Source: Tianweitania sp. UT-5YL-CI-8 (lineage in GTDB: Bacteria; Pseudomonadota; Alphaproteobacteria; Rhizobiales; Rhizobiaceae). From it: 64,000 nt of DNA. The stretch is taken from NCBI RefSeq assembly GCF_030010215.1, contig NZ_JASCRR010000004.1, forward strand, positions 62,001-126,000. Direction: 5' to 3'. Each line of letters starts with the position of its first letter. Positions within the stretch are counted from its first letter, which is position 1. Below the pieces are notes generated by a model, which saw only the letters and a program-made list of their open reading frames with translations, had not been told where the DNA came from and searched no databases. Of the stretch, positions 1 through 8,538 are shown one piece after another. The position numbers and the translations under genes were made by a program.

Positions 1-1037
1 TACAAGTCCTTCGTCTTCGACGGGTTGGCGACCGCCTCAAGCGATGCGCGCCCCGGATTGGCGATCGGCGTCGGCGGAAGGCCATTGATTGTATAGGTGT
101 TGTAGGGCGTCGGCTTCTGGATGTCCGACTGATAGATAGGGCGATCCGCCGGCCTGCCCTTGCCGCCAAACAAACCGTAGAGGATCGTCGGATCCGACTG
201 CAGGCGCATGTTCTTGTTCAGCCGGTTGATGAAGACGCTGGCAACATGCGGGCGTTCGTCGGACTTGCCGGTTTCCTTCTCGACGATGGACGCAAGCGTA
301 ACGAACTCGTTGATGTCCTTAACGGGGAGGTCCGGAGAGCGGCGCTCCCAAATCTCTTCGACCAGCGCCTTCTGGTGAGCCAGCATCTTGTCGATGATCT
401 GCCGGCGCGAGGCGCCGCGCGTGAAACGCTGGGTATCGGTTGCCAGCGACCCTTCCGGCGGGATCTCGGTTGGCATCTCGCCGCTCAGCGCTTCGTTTTC
501 GGCAATGCGCTGGAACGCCTGTTCGACGGTCAAGCCTTCCGGAATGGTCAACGAATACAGAACCGACTTGCCGCTTTTCAGCAGTTCCATGATCTCGAGC
601 ATGGAGGCACCAGGCTTGATTTCATATTCGCCAGCCTTCAAGGCCTGATCGTTGCCATAGGCGCGGACGCCGACACGAAAGATGCGTGCGTCGCTGACCA
701 GTCCCCGGCGTTCGAGCAGGCTTGCCACCTCGGATACACCGGCGCCCTGCTTGACCAGGAATGTCGACGCCACCTGCGACGGGCCTCGGCCCTCGAACTG
801 GCGCTTGCCGAAATAGACCGCGCCCGCGCCGATCAGCACCACCAGGATGACGATGGTCATGACGAAGTTGAGGAACACTACGACTTGGCTGCGTGAGCGG
901 CGTGAGCGCTTGCCCGGCGGGGGTGTGCCGGCCTCAGGGCGCAGCGCTTCACTGGCCGACTTCGGCACGATGGGAGCTTTCGGCGGCTGCGCTGGAGGCT
1001 GCCCGGCGTCTCCGGCTCCAGGAATATCTGTACTCAT
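1..1037 (-). CDS. mltG: Endolytic transglycosylase MltG (3' end outside window)
   Basis: Inner-membrane lytic transglycosylase that cuts nascent glycan strands and is thought to set their length. The ATG at 1035-1037 opens a frame with no stop before the window edge, so about 345 N-terminal residues are visible. The order is a Pro-rich cytoplasmic stretch (1-40), a basic patch KRSRRSRS, one membrane helix (about 52-74), a LysM-like region, then the YceG/MltG domain. The catalytic Glu is E253 in LASIVEKETG, followed by VFINRL and SDPTILYG as in the family. It lies 104 bases after fabF on the same strand, the usual rhizobial arrangement, so it is probably read from the fab transcript. Confidence 0.93.
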   Translation of the reverse strand, partial: MSTDIPGAGDAGQPPAQPPKAPIVPKSASEALRPEAGTPPPGKRSRRSRSQVVVFLNFVMTIVILVVLIGAGAVYFGKRQFEGRGPSQVASTFLVKQGAGVSEVASLLERRGLVSDARIFRVGVRAYGNDQALKAGEYEIKPGASMLEIMELLKSGKSVLYSLTIPEGLTVEQAFQRIAENEALSGEMPTEIPPEGSLATDTQRFTRGASRRQIIDKMLAHQKALVEEIWERRSPDLPVKDINEFVTLASIVEKETGKSDERPHVASVFINRLNKNMRLQSDPTILYGLFGGKGRPADRPIYQSDIQKPTPYNTYTINGLPPTPIANPGRASLEAVANPSKTKDL

Positions 1038-1141
1038 TACGCCTCGTTGCTCTCTGCTGTGTCGAATCCCCGACGGCAGAGTAAGGCGGAATATGGCGAA
1101 ATTCCCTTCAACCGCCCTTCCTGTCCGTCATTGAGAAGAGC

Positions 1142-2404
1142 TCAGCCATTATAGCGGCTGAATACCAGGGAGGCATTCGTTCCGCCAAAGCCGAAGGAGT
1201 TCGACAAGGCGACGTCGATCCGGCGCTCGCGCGGCTTGTGCGGAACGAGGTCGATCGCGGTTTCGCGTTGGGGATTGTCCAGATTGATGGTCGGCGGCGC
1301 AATGTTGTCGCGGATTGCCAGCACAGAGAAGATCGCTTCCGCCGCGCCAGCCGCACCGAGAAGGTGGCCGATCGATGACTTGGTCGACGACATCGAGATT
1401 TTCGAGGCCGAATCGCCCACCAGCCGCTCGACAGCACCCAGTTCGATGGTGTCGGCCATGGTGGATGTGCCATGAGCGTTGATATAGTCGACATCGGACG
1501 GCTTGAGATTGGCCCGCTTCAGCGCAGCGGTCATGCAGCGGAACGCGCCGTCCCCGTCTTCGGCCGGCGCCGTGATGTGGTATGCGTCGCCCGTCAGGCC
1601 GTAGCCAACCACCTCGGCGTAAATCTTTGCTCCGCGCGCTTTGGCATGCTCGAGTTCTTCAAGCACCACCACGCCTGCGCCCTCTCCCATGACAAAACCG
1701 TCGCGGTCGCGGTCATAGGGGCGGGATGCCTTTTCGGGCGTGTCGTTGTAATCCGTCGAAAGTGCTTTGCAGGCCGCGAAACCCGCCATCGACAGGCGCG
1801 TGATCGGCGCTTCCGCACCACCGGCCAGCATGACATCGGCATCGCCTAGCATGACGAGACGCGCGGCATCGCCAATGGCGTGCGCGCCGGTCGAACAGGC
1901 GGTGACGACAGCGTGATTCGGTCCCTTTAGCCCATGACGGATCGACACCTGGCCGGAGACCAGATTGATGATGTTGCCGGGGATGAAGAAGGGGCTGATG
2001 CGGCGCGGGCCGCGATCCCTCAGGATCAAAGCATTGTCGGCGATGCCGTCGATGCCGCCGATTCCCGAACCGATCATGACGCCGGTGGCGTACTGCTCGT
2101 CGGGGGTTTTGGGCTGCCAGCCCGAATCCTTGAGAGCTTCGTCGGCCGCAGCGATGCCATACAGGATGAAATCGCTGATCTTGCGAAGCTCCTTGGGCTC
2201 AAGGAAAGCCTCGGGATTGAAGGTCCCGTCGCTGCCGTCCCCGCGGGGGACGGCATGCGCGATCTTGCAGGGAAGGTCGTCCACTTCGAAAGTGGCGATC
2301 CGGCTTGCAGCGCTGCGGCCGGTCAGAATGTGCTTCCACCCGTGTTCCGCACCGACGCCGAAAGGCGAAAGCAGGCCAAGGCCCGTGATAACCACACGCC
2401 TCAT
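1142..2404 (-). CDS. fabF: Beta-ketoacyl-ACP synthase II (FabF)
   Basis: Condenses malonyl-ACP with acyl-ACP in fatty-acid elongation. The 420-residue length is normal for KAS II. The nucleophile is C170 in VVTACSTGAHA, and the two active-site histidines lie in NAHGTSTMADTIE and SSIGHLLGAAGA. The frame is open a little further upstream, but I chose the ATG at 2402-2404 because the protein then begins MRRVVITGLG, as in homologues, and GGAAGGA precedes it. It follows acpP by 34 bases and is surely cotranscribed with it. Confidence 0.97.
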   Translation of the reverse strand: MRRVVITGLGLLSPFGVGAEHGWKHILTGRSAASRIATFEVDDLPCKIAHAVPRGDGSDGTFNPEAFLEPKELRKISDFILYGIAAADEALKDSGWQPKTPDEQYATGVMIGSGIGGIDGIADNALILRDRGPRRISPFFIPGNIINLVSGQVSIRHGLKGPNHAVVTACSTGAHAIGDAARLVMLGDADVMLAGGAEAPITRLSMAGFAACKALSTDYNDTPEKASRPYDRDRDGFVMGEGAGVVVLEELEHAKARGAKIYAEVVGYGLTGDAYHITAPAEDGDGAFRCMTAALKRANLKPSDVDYINAHGTSTMADTIELGAVERLVGDSASKISMSSTKSSIGHLLGAAGAAEAIFSVLAIRDNIAPPTINLDNPQRETAIDLVPHKPRERRIDVALSNSFGFGGTNASLVFSRYNG

Positions 2405-2438
2405 GGCAGGTCCTTCCCGAGTCACACTACGCGAAATA

Positions 2439-2675
2439 TTAGGCCGAAGCCTTGTCGATGTACTTCACGGCGTCGCCGACCGTGAGAATGGTCTCGGCAG
2501 CGTCATCCGGAATCTCGACGCCGAATTCTTCTTCGAACGCCATCACGAGCTCGACCGTGTCGAGGCTGTCTGCGCCCAGGTCGTCGATGAAGCTGGCGGC
2601 CTCGGTGACCTTGTCGGCCTCGACACCGAGGTGTTCGACAACGATCTTCTTGACGCGCTCTGCAGTGTCACTCAT
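2439..2675 (-). CDS. acpP: Acyl carrier protein
   Basis: 78-residue acidic carrier of growing acyl chains. The phosphopantetheine attachment site is S37 in GADSLDTVE, which is modified by AcpS (encoded at 51199-51609). Length and motif are canonical. GAGGA precedes the ATG. The 231-base gap to fabG suggests acpP also has its own promoter (a candidate lies at 2812-2839), as expected for such an abundant protein. Confidence 0.97.
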   Translation of the reverse strand: MSDTAERVKKIVVEHLGVEADKVTEAASFIDDLGADSLDTVELVMAFEEEFGVEIPDDAAETILTVGDAVKYIDKASA

Positions 2676-2811
2676 GTGGACATCCTCGTCTTGTGTTAAT
2701 TAGTTTGGTCTTCGTTAACGGGCGGACTGCCCGTAATCAAGCTCAATTCTGCGCCCACCATAAGCGCGGCGGAGGCGGGACCAGTCATCGCCGACCGCCT
2801 TACGGCTCGCG

Positions 2812-2839
2812 GCATTACACGAAAAAATAATTGCGTCAA
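2812..2839 (-). promoter_or_regulatory. Candidate sigma-70 promoter for acpP-fabF
   Basis: Read on the minus strand, TTGACG (2834-2839) is followed after 16 bases by TAATGC (2812-2817). The -35 is good and the -10 poor. It sits in the gap between fabG and acpP, about 140 bases before the acpP start. Inferred from sequence only. Confidence 0.35.
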
Positions 2840-2906
2840 AGGCGAAAGAACCTCTTTCAACACGCCAGAGGCATGGAGAATGGCCTTCTGCACCCTCGTT
2901 CGGCGG

Positions 2907-3644
2907 TCAGATCATCGCCATTCCGCCATTGACGTGAATGGTTTGGCCGGTGACGTAGGAAGCTTCGTTGGAGGCGAGATAGACCACCGCTGAAGCAACT
3001 TCGGCGCCCGTTCCCATCCGCCTGGAGGGGATCGCTGCCATGATTGCCTCTTTCTGCTTGTCGTTCAGCTTGCCAGTCATGGCCGATTCGATAAAGCCGG
3101 GAGCGACGCAATTGACGGTGATGTTGCGCGTGGCAATCTCCTGCGCAAGCGACTTGGAGAAGCCGATCATGCCGGCCTTGGAGGCGCAGTAGTTCGCTTG
3201 GCCGGGGTTGCCCGTCACCCCCACCACCGAAGTTATGTTGATGATGCGGCCATGGCGGCGACGCATCATCGGATGCGTCAATTCGCGTGTCAGGCGGAAC
3301 ACAGCGCTCAGATTGACGTCGATCACGCTGTCCCAGTCGGCGTCCGACATGCGCACGAACAGGCCGTCTTTGGTAATGCCGGCGTTGTTGACCAGAATAT
3401 CGACGCCTTCCAGTTCGGCTTCCGCTTTCTGGCCCAGCGCTTTCACGGCATCACGGTCGGCTAGATTTGCCGGAAACAGCTTTACCCGGTCGCCCAGTTC
3501 GGAAGCCAGCGCTTCCAGCTTTTCGACGCGGGTTCCATGCAGGCCGACGGTGGCGCCCTGCTTATGCAAGAGCCGGGCAATCTCTTCGCCGATGCCACCC
3601 GAAGCGCCGGTGACGAGCGCCTTACGGCCAGTCAGATCGAACAT
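2907..3644 (-). CDS. fabG: 3-oxoacyl-ACP reductase FabG
   Basis: NADPH-dependent reductase of the fatty-acid elongation cycle, 245 residues. It has the classical SDR pattern: TGASGGIG cofactor loop near the N-terminus, NNAG, the Ser in ITSVVG and YCASKAG for the catalytic Tyr/Lys, ending GQTIHVNGGMAMI as in FabG. GAGGAAGACC precedes the ATG. Normally it directly follows fabD; here a toxin-antitoxin pair lies between them, only 37 bases upstream of fabG. Confidence 0.96.
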   Translation of the reverse strand: MFDLTGRKALVTGASGGIGEEIARLLHKQGATVGLHGTRVEKLEALASELGDRVKLFPANLADRDAVKALGQKAEAELEGVDILVNNAGITKDGLFVRMSDADWDSVIDVNLSAVFRLTRELTHPMMRRRHGRIINITSVVGVTGNPGQANYCASKAGMIGFSKSLAQEIATRNITVNCVAPGFIESAMTGKLNDKQKEAIMAAIPSRRMGTGAEVASAVVYLASNEASYVTGQTIHVNGGMAMI

Positions 3645-3681
3645 GGTCTTCCTCTTTTCAATTCAAGCCGATGCCTGACGA

Positions 3682-3948
3682 TCAACGATAAATGTCGCGA
3701 CGGTGCCCGATCATGACCACAAGAATGACCAGACGGTCGTCCTGAACGTCACAGATGATGCGGTAGTCTCCGACCCGATATCTCCAGAACGTGGCAAGCG
3801 GTCCTTTTAAAGCCTTACCAGCCTCTCTTGGATTGTCGAGCACGGCAAGTCTGGTTTCAATGAAGCTGCGAATGCGTTGGCGTGTCTGCGGGTCCAGCTT
3901 CTCGACGAATTTGCGCGCTGAGCCAGCATATTCAAGCTTCCAGGCCAC
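3682..3948 (-). CDS. RelE/ParE-family toxin
   Basis: 88-residue basic protein with the RelE/ParE fold signature: N-terminal WKLEYAGSARKFVEKLD, a central helix, then FWRYRVGDYRIICDVQD and a C-terminal VVMIGHRRDIYR. The RVGDYRI strand and the terminal GHRxxIY are typical of RelE-type mRNA interferases. Its start lies inside the antitoxin gene (17-base overlap), so the two are translationally coupled. It looks intact. The location inside the fatty-acid synthesis cluster is unusual. Confidence 0.9.
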   Translation of the reverse strand: MAWKLEYAGSARKFVEKLDPQTRQRIRSFIETRLAVLDNPREAGKALKGPLATFWRYRVGDYRIICDVQDDRLVILVVMIGHRRDIYR

Positions 3949-4153
3949 GCCAGAAGTCCTCGCCGGTCAGAACTTCCTCTTCGCCACGCCGGATACGCTC
4001 CCGCACTTCCGCCGCGAGATAATAATCCTCCAGCTCATCCAGTCCGCGCTCGATCATCTCGCGCAGATAGAAGGCTTTGCTGCGGCCGGTCCTGTCTGTC
4101 AGCGCTGTAAGGCGCTGTTCGGTTTCGGGCGAAAGTCTGATCGATGTTGGCAT
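3932..4153 (-). CDS. Ribbon-helix-helix antitoxin of the RelE pair
   Basis: 73-residue antitoxin. MPTSIRLSPETEQRLTAL is the ribbon-helix-helix strand and first helix; the rest (RSKAFYLREMIERGLDELEDYY) fits RelB/DUF6290-type antitoxins, and the acidic C-terminus would wrap the toxin. I chose the ATG at 4151-4153 because GGAGG lies just upstream and the RHH begins at residue 4; longer open frame upstream lacks family similarity. It probably represses its own operon by binding the inverted repeat at 4168-4185. Confidence 0.88.
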   Translation of the reverse strand: MPTSIRLSPETEQRLTALTDRTGRSKAFYLREMIERGLDELEDYYLAAEVRERIRRGEEEVLTGEDFWRGLEA

Positions 4154-4167
4154 CAAAACCTCCGTGA

Positions 4168-4207
4168 ATACATGTAGTCGTGTATCGCGTTCGACGCGAC
4201 TTATCAA
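4168..4207 (-). promoter_or_regulatory. Promoter and operator of the RelE-type module
   Basis: On the minus strand TTGATA (4202-4207), a 17-base spacer and TACACG (4179-4184) form a plausible promoter. A perfect inverted repeat ATACA-N8-TGTAT (4168-4185) overlaps the -10, where an autorepressing RHH antitoxin would be expected to bind. The GGAGG ribosome site and antitoxin ATG follow. The pattern is visible; function is inferred. Confidence 0.5.
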
Positions 4208-4215
4208 GATTTCCA

Positions 4216-5157
4216 CTAACCGAGGCTGGCCATCGCGGCATCGACATCGGCCGGCGTATTGACAGCCGACACGGCGATATCCCTGTCGATGCGGCGCGCA
4301 AGACCCGACAAGACCTTGCCGGCGCCGATTTCGTACAAAGTCTTTACGCCATTGGCGCCGAACCACTCGACGGTCTCGCGCCAGCGAACCCGGCCCGTCA
4401 CCTGCTCCACCAGGCAAGCGGCGATCTCATCGGGATCGGTCAGCGGCGCCACGGTCACGTTGGCGACCACCGGAACCACCGGCGTGTTGCGTTTCACCTC
4501 GGAAAGGGCGGCGCGCATCCTCTCGGCGGCAGGCGCCATCAGCGCGGAATGGAACGGTGCGGAAACCTGCAGCATCAGCGCCCGCTTGGCGCCCTTATCG
4601 GAGCAGAGCTTGGCGGCCCGTTCGACCGCGGCCTTCTCGCCCGAGATCACCAGTTGGCCTCCGCCATTGTCGTTGGCGATCTGGCACACGGCGCCTTCGG
4701 CGCCCTCGCTGCAGGCGGCTTCGACATCGGGCTGTTCCAGGCCGATGATCGCTGCCATTGCACCCTTGCCGGCAGGAACGGCCTCCTGCATAGCGTTGCC
4801 GCGAATGCGCAGCAGGCATGCGGCATCCGAGATCGACACGAAGCCTGCGGCAGCCAGCGCGGAATATTCGCCAAGCGAGTGGCCGGCGACATAGGCGACC
4901 TTATCCTTGAGCGACAGCCCGCGCGATTCGAGTGCCCGGAACGCAGCAAGCGAGACCGCCATCAGCGCCGGCTGCGCGTTGGCCGTCAACGTCAGCGTTT
5001 CCTCGGGGCCTTCCCAGATCAGCGCCGAGAGATTTTCGCCCAACGCCTCGTCAACCTCTTCGAAGACGCGTCGCGCTTCGGGGAACGAATCGGCCAATTG
5101 CTTGCCCATGCCGACAGCCTGGCTTCCCTGCCCGGGAAAAGTGAATGCAACGGACAT
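4216..5157 (-). CDS. fabD: Malonyl-CoA:ACP transacylase FabD
   Basis: Transfers malonate from CoA to ACP, supplying extender units. 313 residues, standard length. GQGSQ near the N-terminus, the nucleophile S94 in AGHSLGEYSAL, and the conserved Arg and His (in SAPFHSALM) are all present. First gene of the fab cluster; it is separated from fabG by the toxin-antitoxin pair. The 196-base divergent gap to 5354 must hold its promoter. Confidence 0.96.
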   Translation of the reverse strand: MSVAFTFPGQGSQAVGMGKQLADSFPEARRVFEEVDEALGENLSALIWEGPEETLTLTANAQPALMAVSLAAFRALESRGLSLKDKVAYVAGHSLGEYSALAAAGFVSISDAACLLRIRGNAMQEAVPAGKGAMAAIIGLEQPDVEAACSEGAEGAVCQIANDNGGGQLVISGEKAAVERAAKLCSDKGAKRALMLQVSAPFHSALMAPAAERMRAALSEVKRNTPVVPVVANVTVAPLTDPDEIAACLVEQVTGRVRWRETVEWFGANGVKTLYEIGAGKVLSGLARRIDRDIAVSAVNTPADVDAAMASLG

Positions 5158-5309
5158 GTCGCGCTCCTATCATTTTGAAATGGGCGTGTGCGTCACACCG
5201 TGCCGCAAAGTCAAGCCCGCGCCTGCCGAATAGCTGCATGGACGGACTTTGCAAAACAATCACAGATCGTTGCAAACTCACATCTTTTGTCGTTGGACGC
5301 TTCTCATTC

Positions 5310-5338
5310 TTGACACAAGCCCTAGCTCTTCGTGACAT
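5310..5338 (+). promoter_or_regulatory. Candidate promoter for the LtaS-like gene
   Basis: A perfect TTGACA (5310-5315), 17-base spacer and TGACAT (5333-5338). The -35 is consensus and the -10 weak. The predicted start would fall only about 10 bases before the first possible ATG (5354), which could mean a very short leader or that translation starts further in. Confidence 0.35.
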
Positions 5339-5353
5339 CTGCATGTCAAAGAC

Positions 5354-7318
5354 ATGACACTTTTGTTACGAGGTGCGGATTTGAAGTTGGCGATTACGAT
5401 CGAAGGAGAAGAGCTCGACTTACGGTCACGACGCATGTCTGGAGCACGGCGCGCGCTTGGGTCTTTCGGGTTTACCCTCGTCCTCTCGGCGCTCCTGGTC
5501 TTCTTTGTCGAACTCATCGCACGCGGTTCGTTTGTCGAAACCCTTGCATTTCTGTCGCAGCCGCATCGCCCGGGCTGGTCCACCATCGGCCTGATCGTCG
5601 TGCTCGCCATCGGTCTTGACGCACTCTTGGGCAGGCATCACAACGGCTTTCTCGTCATCGGCCCGGTTTTTTTGGTGCTCGCCTTCGTCGGCCAGCAGAA
5701 ATCACTGTATCTCGGCGATCCGCTCTATCCCACCGACTTTCTCTATTCGCGCCAGATCGTCGAACTGATGCCGCTGCTCGTGCGCGAGCGCCCGATCATG
5801 ACTGTTGCCACTGTGTTGGCGGTGCTCTTTTCGATCGGCGGGCTGGTGTGGTCCTGGCGCTACTGGCGACGGCGGGCGGAGTCCATCGCCTTCGCGGCAC
5901 GCCTGTCGCGTCTTGCCATTGCCATACCCGCTTTGGTGGCCTTCGCATCGATGATGGACTATGCGACCTTCTCCTGGGTGCGCGACCGGCTGCAGATCGT
6001 CCCGATGATGTGGGACCAGAAAGAAAACTACCGCAGCAACGGCTTCACCCTTGCCTTTGCGCTCAACCTGCCGATGGCCAAGGTGAGCGCGCCGGCGGGT
6101 TACTCCGAGCGTGCCGTCAACACCATCGGCAAGCCCGCCGTCGCCACTGCCCTGCCCGACCAACAGCCCGACATCATCATGGTGATGAGTGAATCGTTCT
6201 GGGATCCAGCGCGGCTGCCGGACGTCACCATCAAGCCCGATCCCATCGGCTTCATTCGCTCGACCCAGTCCGGCAACGTCTTTTCCCCGGAATTTGGCGG
6301 CATGACCGCCAATGTCGAGTTCGAGGCGCTGACCGGCTTCTCCAACGCGTTTCTGCCGGCCGGCAGCATCCCCTACCAGCAATATATCCGTACGCCGATC
6401 CCCTCGCTGGCAACCTTTCTGCGCAGCGAAGGCTACGAGACGCGCGCAATCCATCCCTTCGCAGGCTGGTTCTGGAACCGATCCATGGTCTACAAGGCGC
6501 TCGGTTTCGAGACTTTCAAGTCGGAGGAGACGCTGCCGAAGCTCAAGAAGCGCGGCATGCTCGCGTCCGATGCCGCCCTGGCGGGTGAAATCATCCGCCA
6601 GGCGGATGCGCAGGAGCGGCCGTTCTTTTTCTTCGCCGTCACGCTGCAGGGCCATGGCCCCTACCCGCCCGGCCGCTACGGCAAGGAGACGCGGTATGAG
6701 GTCGAGGCCGACACCAACAGCTGGGCCAGCGATTCGATCGCGACCTATGCGGAAGGTGCGGCGGACGCCGACGGCAGCCTGAAGACGCTGGTCGAATGGG
6801 CCAAGAAGCGCGAGCGCCCGACCGTCATCGCCTTTTTTGGCGACCATCTGCCGCCGCTGGGCGACGTTTATGTCCAGACCGGCTTCATGGAAGGGCCAGT
6901 CGCACCGCGCCGCGCACCGCCGGACGACATGATGGCGCAGCATGAGACGCCGCTCTTCGTCTGGTCCAACAAGACAGGCACGGAACGCCGCATCGGCACG
7001 ATCAGCCCTGCTTTCCTGCCGCTGCACGTTTTGGAGAGCGCCGACATCAGTCATCCCTACTACACGGGTTTCCTGGGCAAGTTGCGCAGCAGCTACAAGG
7101 TGATAGACCGCAACCTGCTGCTCGGCCAGGACGGTGCTGCAGACCAGGACTGGCTGCGCGAACCGAACCTCAACCGGGACCTGAAAAACTTTCGTCTCCT
7201 GCAATATGACATGATGTTTGGCGGCAAGCACGGCGCCAAGCGTTACTTCCCCGAACTGATCGACGAGCTGATCGCGGGCCGTCGGGCCACTCCCGGGCGG
7301 TTTCTTTCCTTCGGTTGA
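5354..7318 (+). CDS. LtaS-like membrane sulfatase-family phosphoglycerol transferase
   Basis: 654-residue member of the LTA synthase/OpgB branch of the alkaline phosphatase superfamily. About five membrane helices fill residues 35-225; the extracytoplasmic catalytic domain follows. Expected active-site residues are visible: E280 in VMSESFWD, the nucleophile T318 in GGMTANVEFE, FWNRSMVYKALGF for substrate binding, and D497-H498 in FFGDHLPP. Gram-negatives lack teichoic acid, so the likely job is transfer of phosphoglycerol (or another phospholipid head group) to periplasmic glucans or envelope glycans; rhizobial cyclic-glucan modification by CgmB is the nearest known precedent. M28 (5435) is an alternative start. 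The acceptor is not deducible. Confidence 0.85.
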   Translation: MTLLLRGADLKLAITIEGEELDLRSRRMSGARRALGSFGFTLVLSALLVFFVELIARGSFVETLAFLSQPHRPGWSTIGLIVVLAIGLDALLGRHHNGFLVIGPVFLVLAFVGQQKSLYLGDPLYPTDFLYSRQIVELMPLLVRERPIMTVATVLAVLFSIGGLVWSWRYWRRRAESIAFAARLSRLAIAIPALVAFASMMDYATFSWVRDRLQIVPMMWDQKENYRSNGFTLAFALNLPMAKVSAPAGYSERAVNTIGKPAVATALPDQQPDIIMVMSESFWDPARLPDVTIKPDPIGFIRSTQSGNVFSPEFGGMTANVEFEALTGFSNAFLPAGSIPYQQYIRTPIPSLATFLRSEGYETRAIHPFAGWFWNRSMVYKALGFETFKSEETLPKLKKRGMLASDAALAGEIIRQADAQERPFFFFAVTLQGHGPYPPGRYGKETRYEVEADTNSWASDSIATYAEGAADADGSLKTLVEWAKKRERPTVIAFFGDHLPPLGDVYVQTGFMEGPVAPRRAPPDDMMAQHETPLFVWSNKTGTERRIGTISPAFLPLHVLESADISHPYYTGFLGKLRSSYKVIDRNLLLGQDGAADQDWLREPNLNRDLKNFRLLQYDMMFGGKHGAKRYFPELIDELIAGRRATPGRFLSFG

Positions 7319-7329
7319 CGGGACCTCGC

Positions 7330-7357
7330 TTGCAATTCGGGCCTATTGCTGTATAGA
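7330..7357 (+). promoter_or_regulatory. Candidate promoter of rpsF-rpsR
   Basis: TTGCAA (7330-7335), 16-base spacer, TATAGA (7352-7357). Transcription would begin near 7364, leaving a leader of about 205 bases before rpsF. A leader that long fits autoregulation by the S6:S18 complex, but I could not convincingly place its binding motif. Confidence 0.45.
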
Positions 7358-7570
7358 CGCGCGCATTCTGCCGGTCCCGACCGGGGGCTGAACGGAGGGC
7401 CGGAGGTTTTTCGAAACCGCCGTGCGAAGTCAAAAGCGCTTCCGCCTCCCGTGTTCCCGCTCTCGACCGTCTCGTCATGCTACCTTTCTTCCCCGTTTGC
7501 GGGTCAGGAGAGATCGCAGAGGCTTTAGCCGCCGGGGCCGGGAGATAGAAACGAAGAAAGGCAAAGAACA

Positions 7571-8047
7571 ATGGCTCTTTACGAACATGTGTTTCTTGCC
7601 CGCCAGGATCTGTCCCAGCAGCAGGTCGACGCGCTTGTGGAAAACTACAAGGGCATCGTCTCCGCGAATGGCGGCTCCGTCGGTCGGGTCGAGAACTGGG
7701 GACTGAAGTCCCTCACCTACCGGATCAACAAGAACCGGAAGGCCTACTACACGCTCATGGACATCGACGCTCCGGCTGCGGCCATCAAGGAGATCGAGCG
7801 TCAGCAGGGCCTGTCCGAAGACATTCTCCGCTTCCTGACCATCCGTGTCGAAGCGCATGAGGAAGGCGTCTCCGCCATGATGCAGAAGCGCGAAGAGCGC
7901 TCAGAGCGTGGTGACCGTGGCTTCGGCGACCGTCCGTCGCGTGGCTTCGGCGACCGTGACCGTGGCGACCGCCCGGCTCGCAACTTCGGCGACCGCGACG
8001 ATCGTGGCCCGCGCCGTCCGCGCGAAGCAGTTGAAGGAGCAGAATGA
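7571..8047 (+). CDS. rpsF: 30S ribosomal protein bS6
   Basis: Binds bS18 in the 30S platform. [20 protein letters not shown] and [15 protein letters not shown] are the S6 core (about 1-100). After that the protein carries an unusually long, low-complexity tail (about 110-158) with repeated GFGDR/RGDR units rich in Arg, Gly and Asp; such tails occur in alphaproteobacterial S6. 158 residues in all. Its TGA overlaps the rpsR start as ATGA. Confidence 0.97.
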   Translation: MALYEHVFLARQDLSQQQVDALVENYKGIVSANGGSVGRVENWGLKSLTYRINKNRKAYYTLMDIDAPAAAIKEIERQQGLSEDILRFLTIRVEAHEEGVSAMMQKREERSERGDRGFGDRPSRGFGDRDRGDRPARNFGDRDDRGPRRPREAVEGAE

Positions 8048-8295
8048 TGGTCGACATCAACCAGATCCCGACCCGGCGTCCGTTTCATCGCCGCCGCAAG
8101 ACCTGCCCGTTCTCCGGCGCCAATGCTCCGAAGATCGACTACAAGGACGTGCGTCTGCTGCAGCGCTACATATCCGAGCGCGGCAAGATCGTTCCGTCGC
8201 GCATCACCGCCGTCAGCCAGAAGAAGCAGCGTGAACTCGCCCAGGCGATCAAGCGCGCCCGCTTCCTCGGCCTGCTGCCTTACGTGGTGAAGTAA
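8044..8295 (+). CDS. rpsR: 30S ribosomal protein bS18
   Basis: 83 residues, bS18 signature [15 protein letters not shown] and [20 protein letters not shown]. Two ATGs are adjacent: 8044, overlapping the rpsF stop, and 8047, which gives the commoner N-terminus MVDINQIP. Either is possible; translation is coupled to rpsF. A UUCG-capped hairpin lies just past the stop. Confidence 0.97.
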   Translation: MMVDINQIPTRRPFHRRRKTCPFSGANAPKIDYKDVRLLQRYISERGKIVPSRITAVSQKKQRELAQAIKRARFLGLLPYVVK

Positions 8296-8304
8296 GACTT
8301 CTTC

Positions 8305-8328
8305 GGACGGGCGGTTCGCCGCCTGTCC
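8305..8328 (+). other. UUCG-tetraloop hairpin after rpsR
   Basis: GGACGGGCGG, loop TTCG, CCGCCTGTCC: a 10-bp stem with one G-T wobble, 9 bases after the rpsR stop. No T-run follows (a C-run does), so it is not a classical terminator; it may protect the 3' end or pause polymerase. Confidence 0.5.
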
Positions 8329-8462
8329 GCCCCCCCGCGACGGGCGCGGGACGAGACGCTGCAAATCCCGAGTTGGGTATTCCGCCCATGAGACCAGCCG
8401 AAAACCTAGCTTTCGGGATCATGGGCCGCCCTAACTGCCACCGCAGGCAGGACAGCGACACC

Positions 8463-8481
8463 GGCGCCAAGCGCCTTTTTT
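8463..8481 (+). terminator. Rho-independent terminator between rpsR and rplI
   Basis: GGCGC-CAA-GCGCC followed by six Ts. The stem is short but all GC. It would end the rpsF-rpsR transcript about 58 bases before rplI, implying partial read-through or a separate rplI promoter. The gap 8296-8538 shows no gene. Confidence 0.55.
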
Positions 8482-8538
8482 GCGTCCTCGCCTGTCTTCG
8501 ATTTTTCGCCAGAAATGGCGCACCAGGAGACAAGAGAC

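Noticed and set aside
2717-2733. ACGGGC/GCCCGT stem upstream of acpP
   Set aside because: Only 6 bp with a 5-base loop and no T-run; could form by chance in GC-rich DNA.
2696-2893. 65-codon minus-strand frame between fabG and acpP
   Set aside because: No ribosome site or recognisable product; the interval is better read as the acpP leader and promoter.
5702-7231. Open frame of about 509 codons antisense to the LtaS-like gene
   Set aside because: Codon-bias mirror; no start context, and the sense protein has all active-site residues.
7364-7570. S6:S18 autoregulatory RNA motif in the rpsF leader
   Set aside because: The leader is long enough and contains short GC hairpins, but I could not match the conserved binding motif, so it is not listed.
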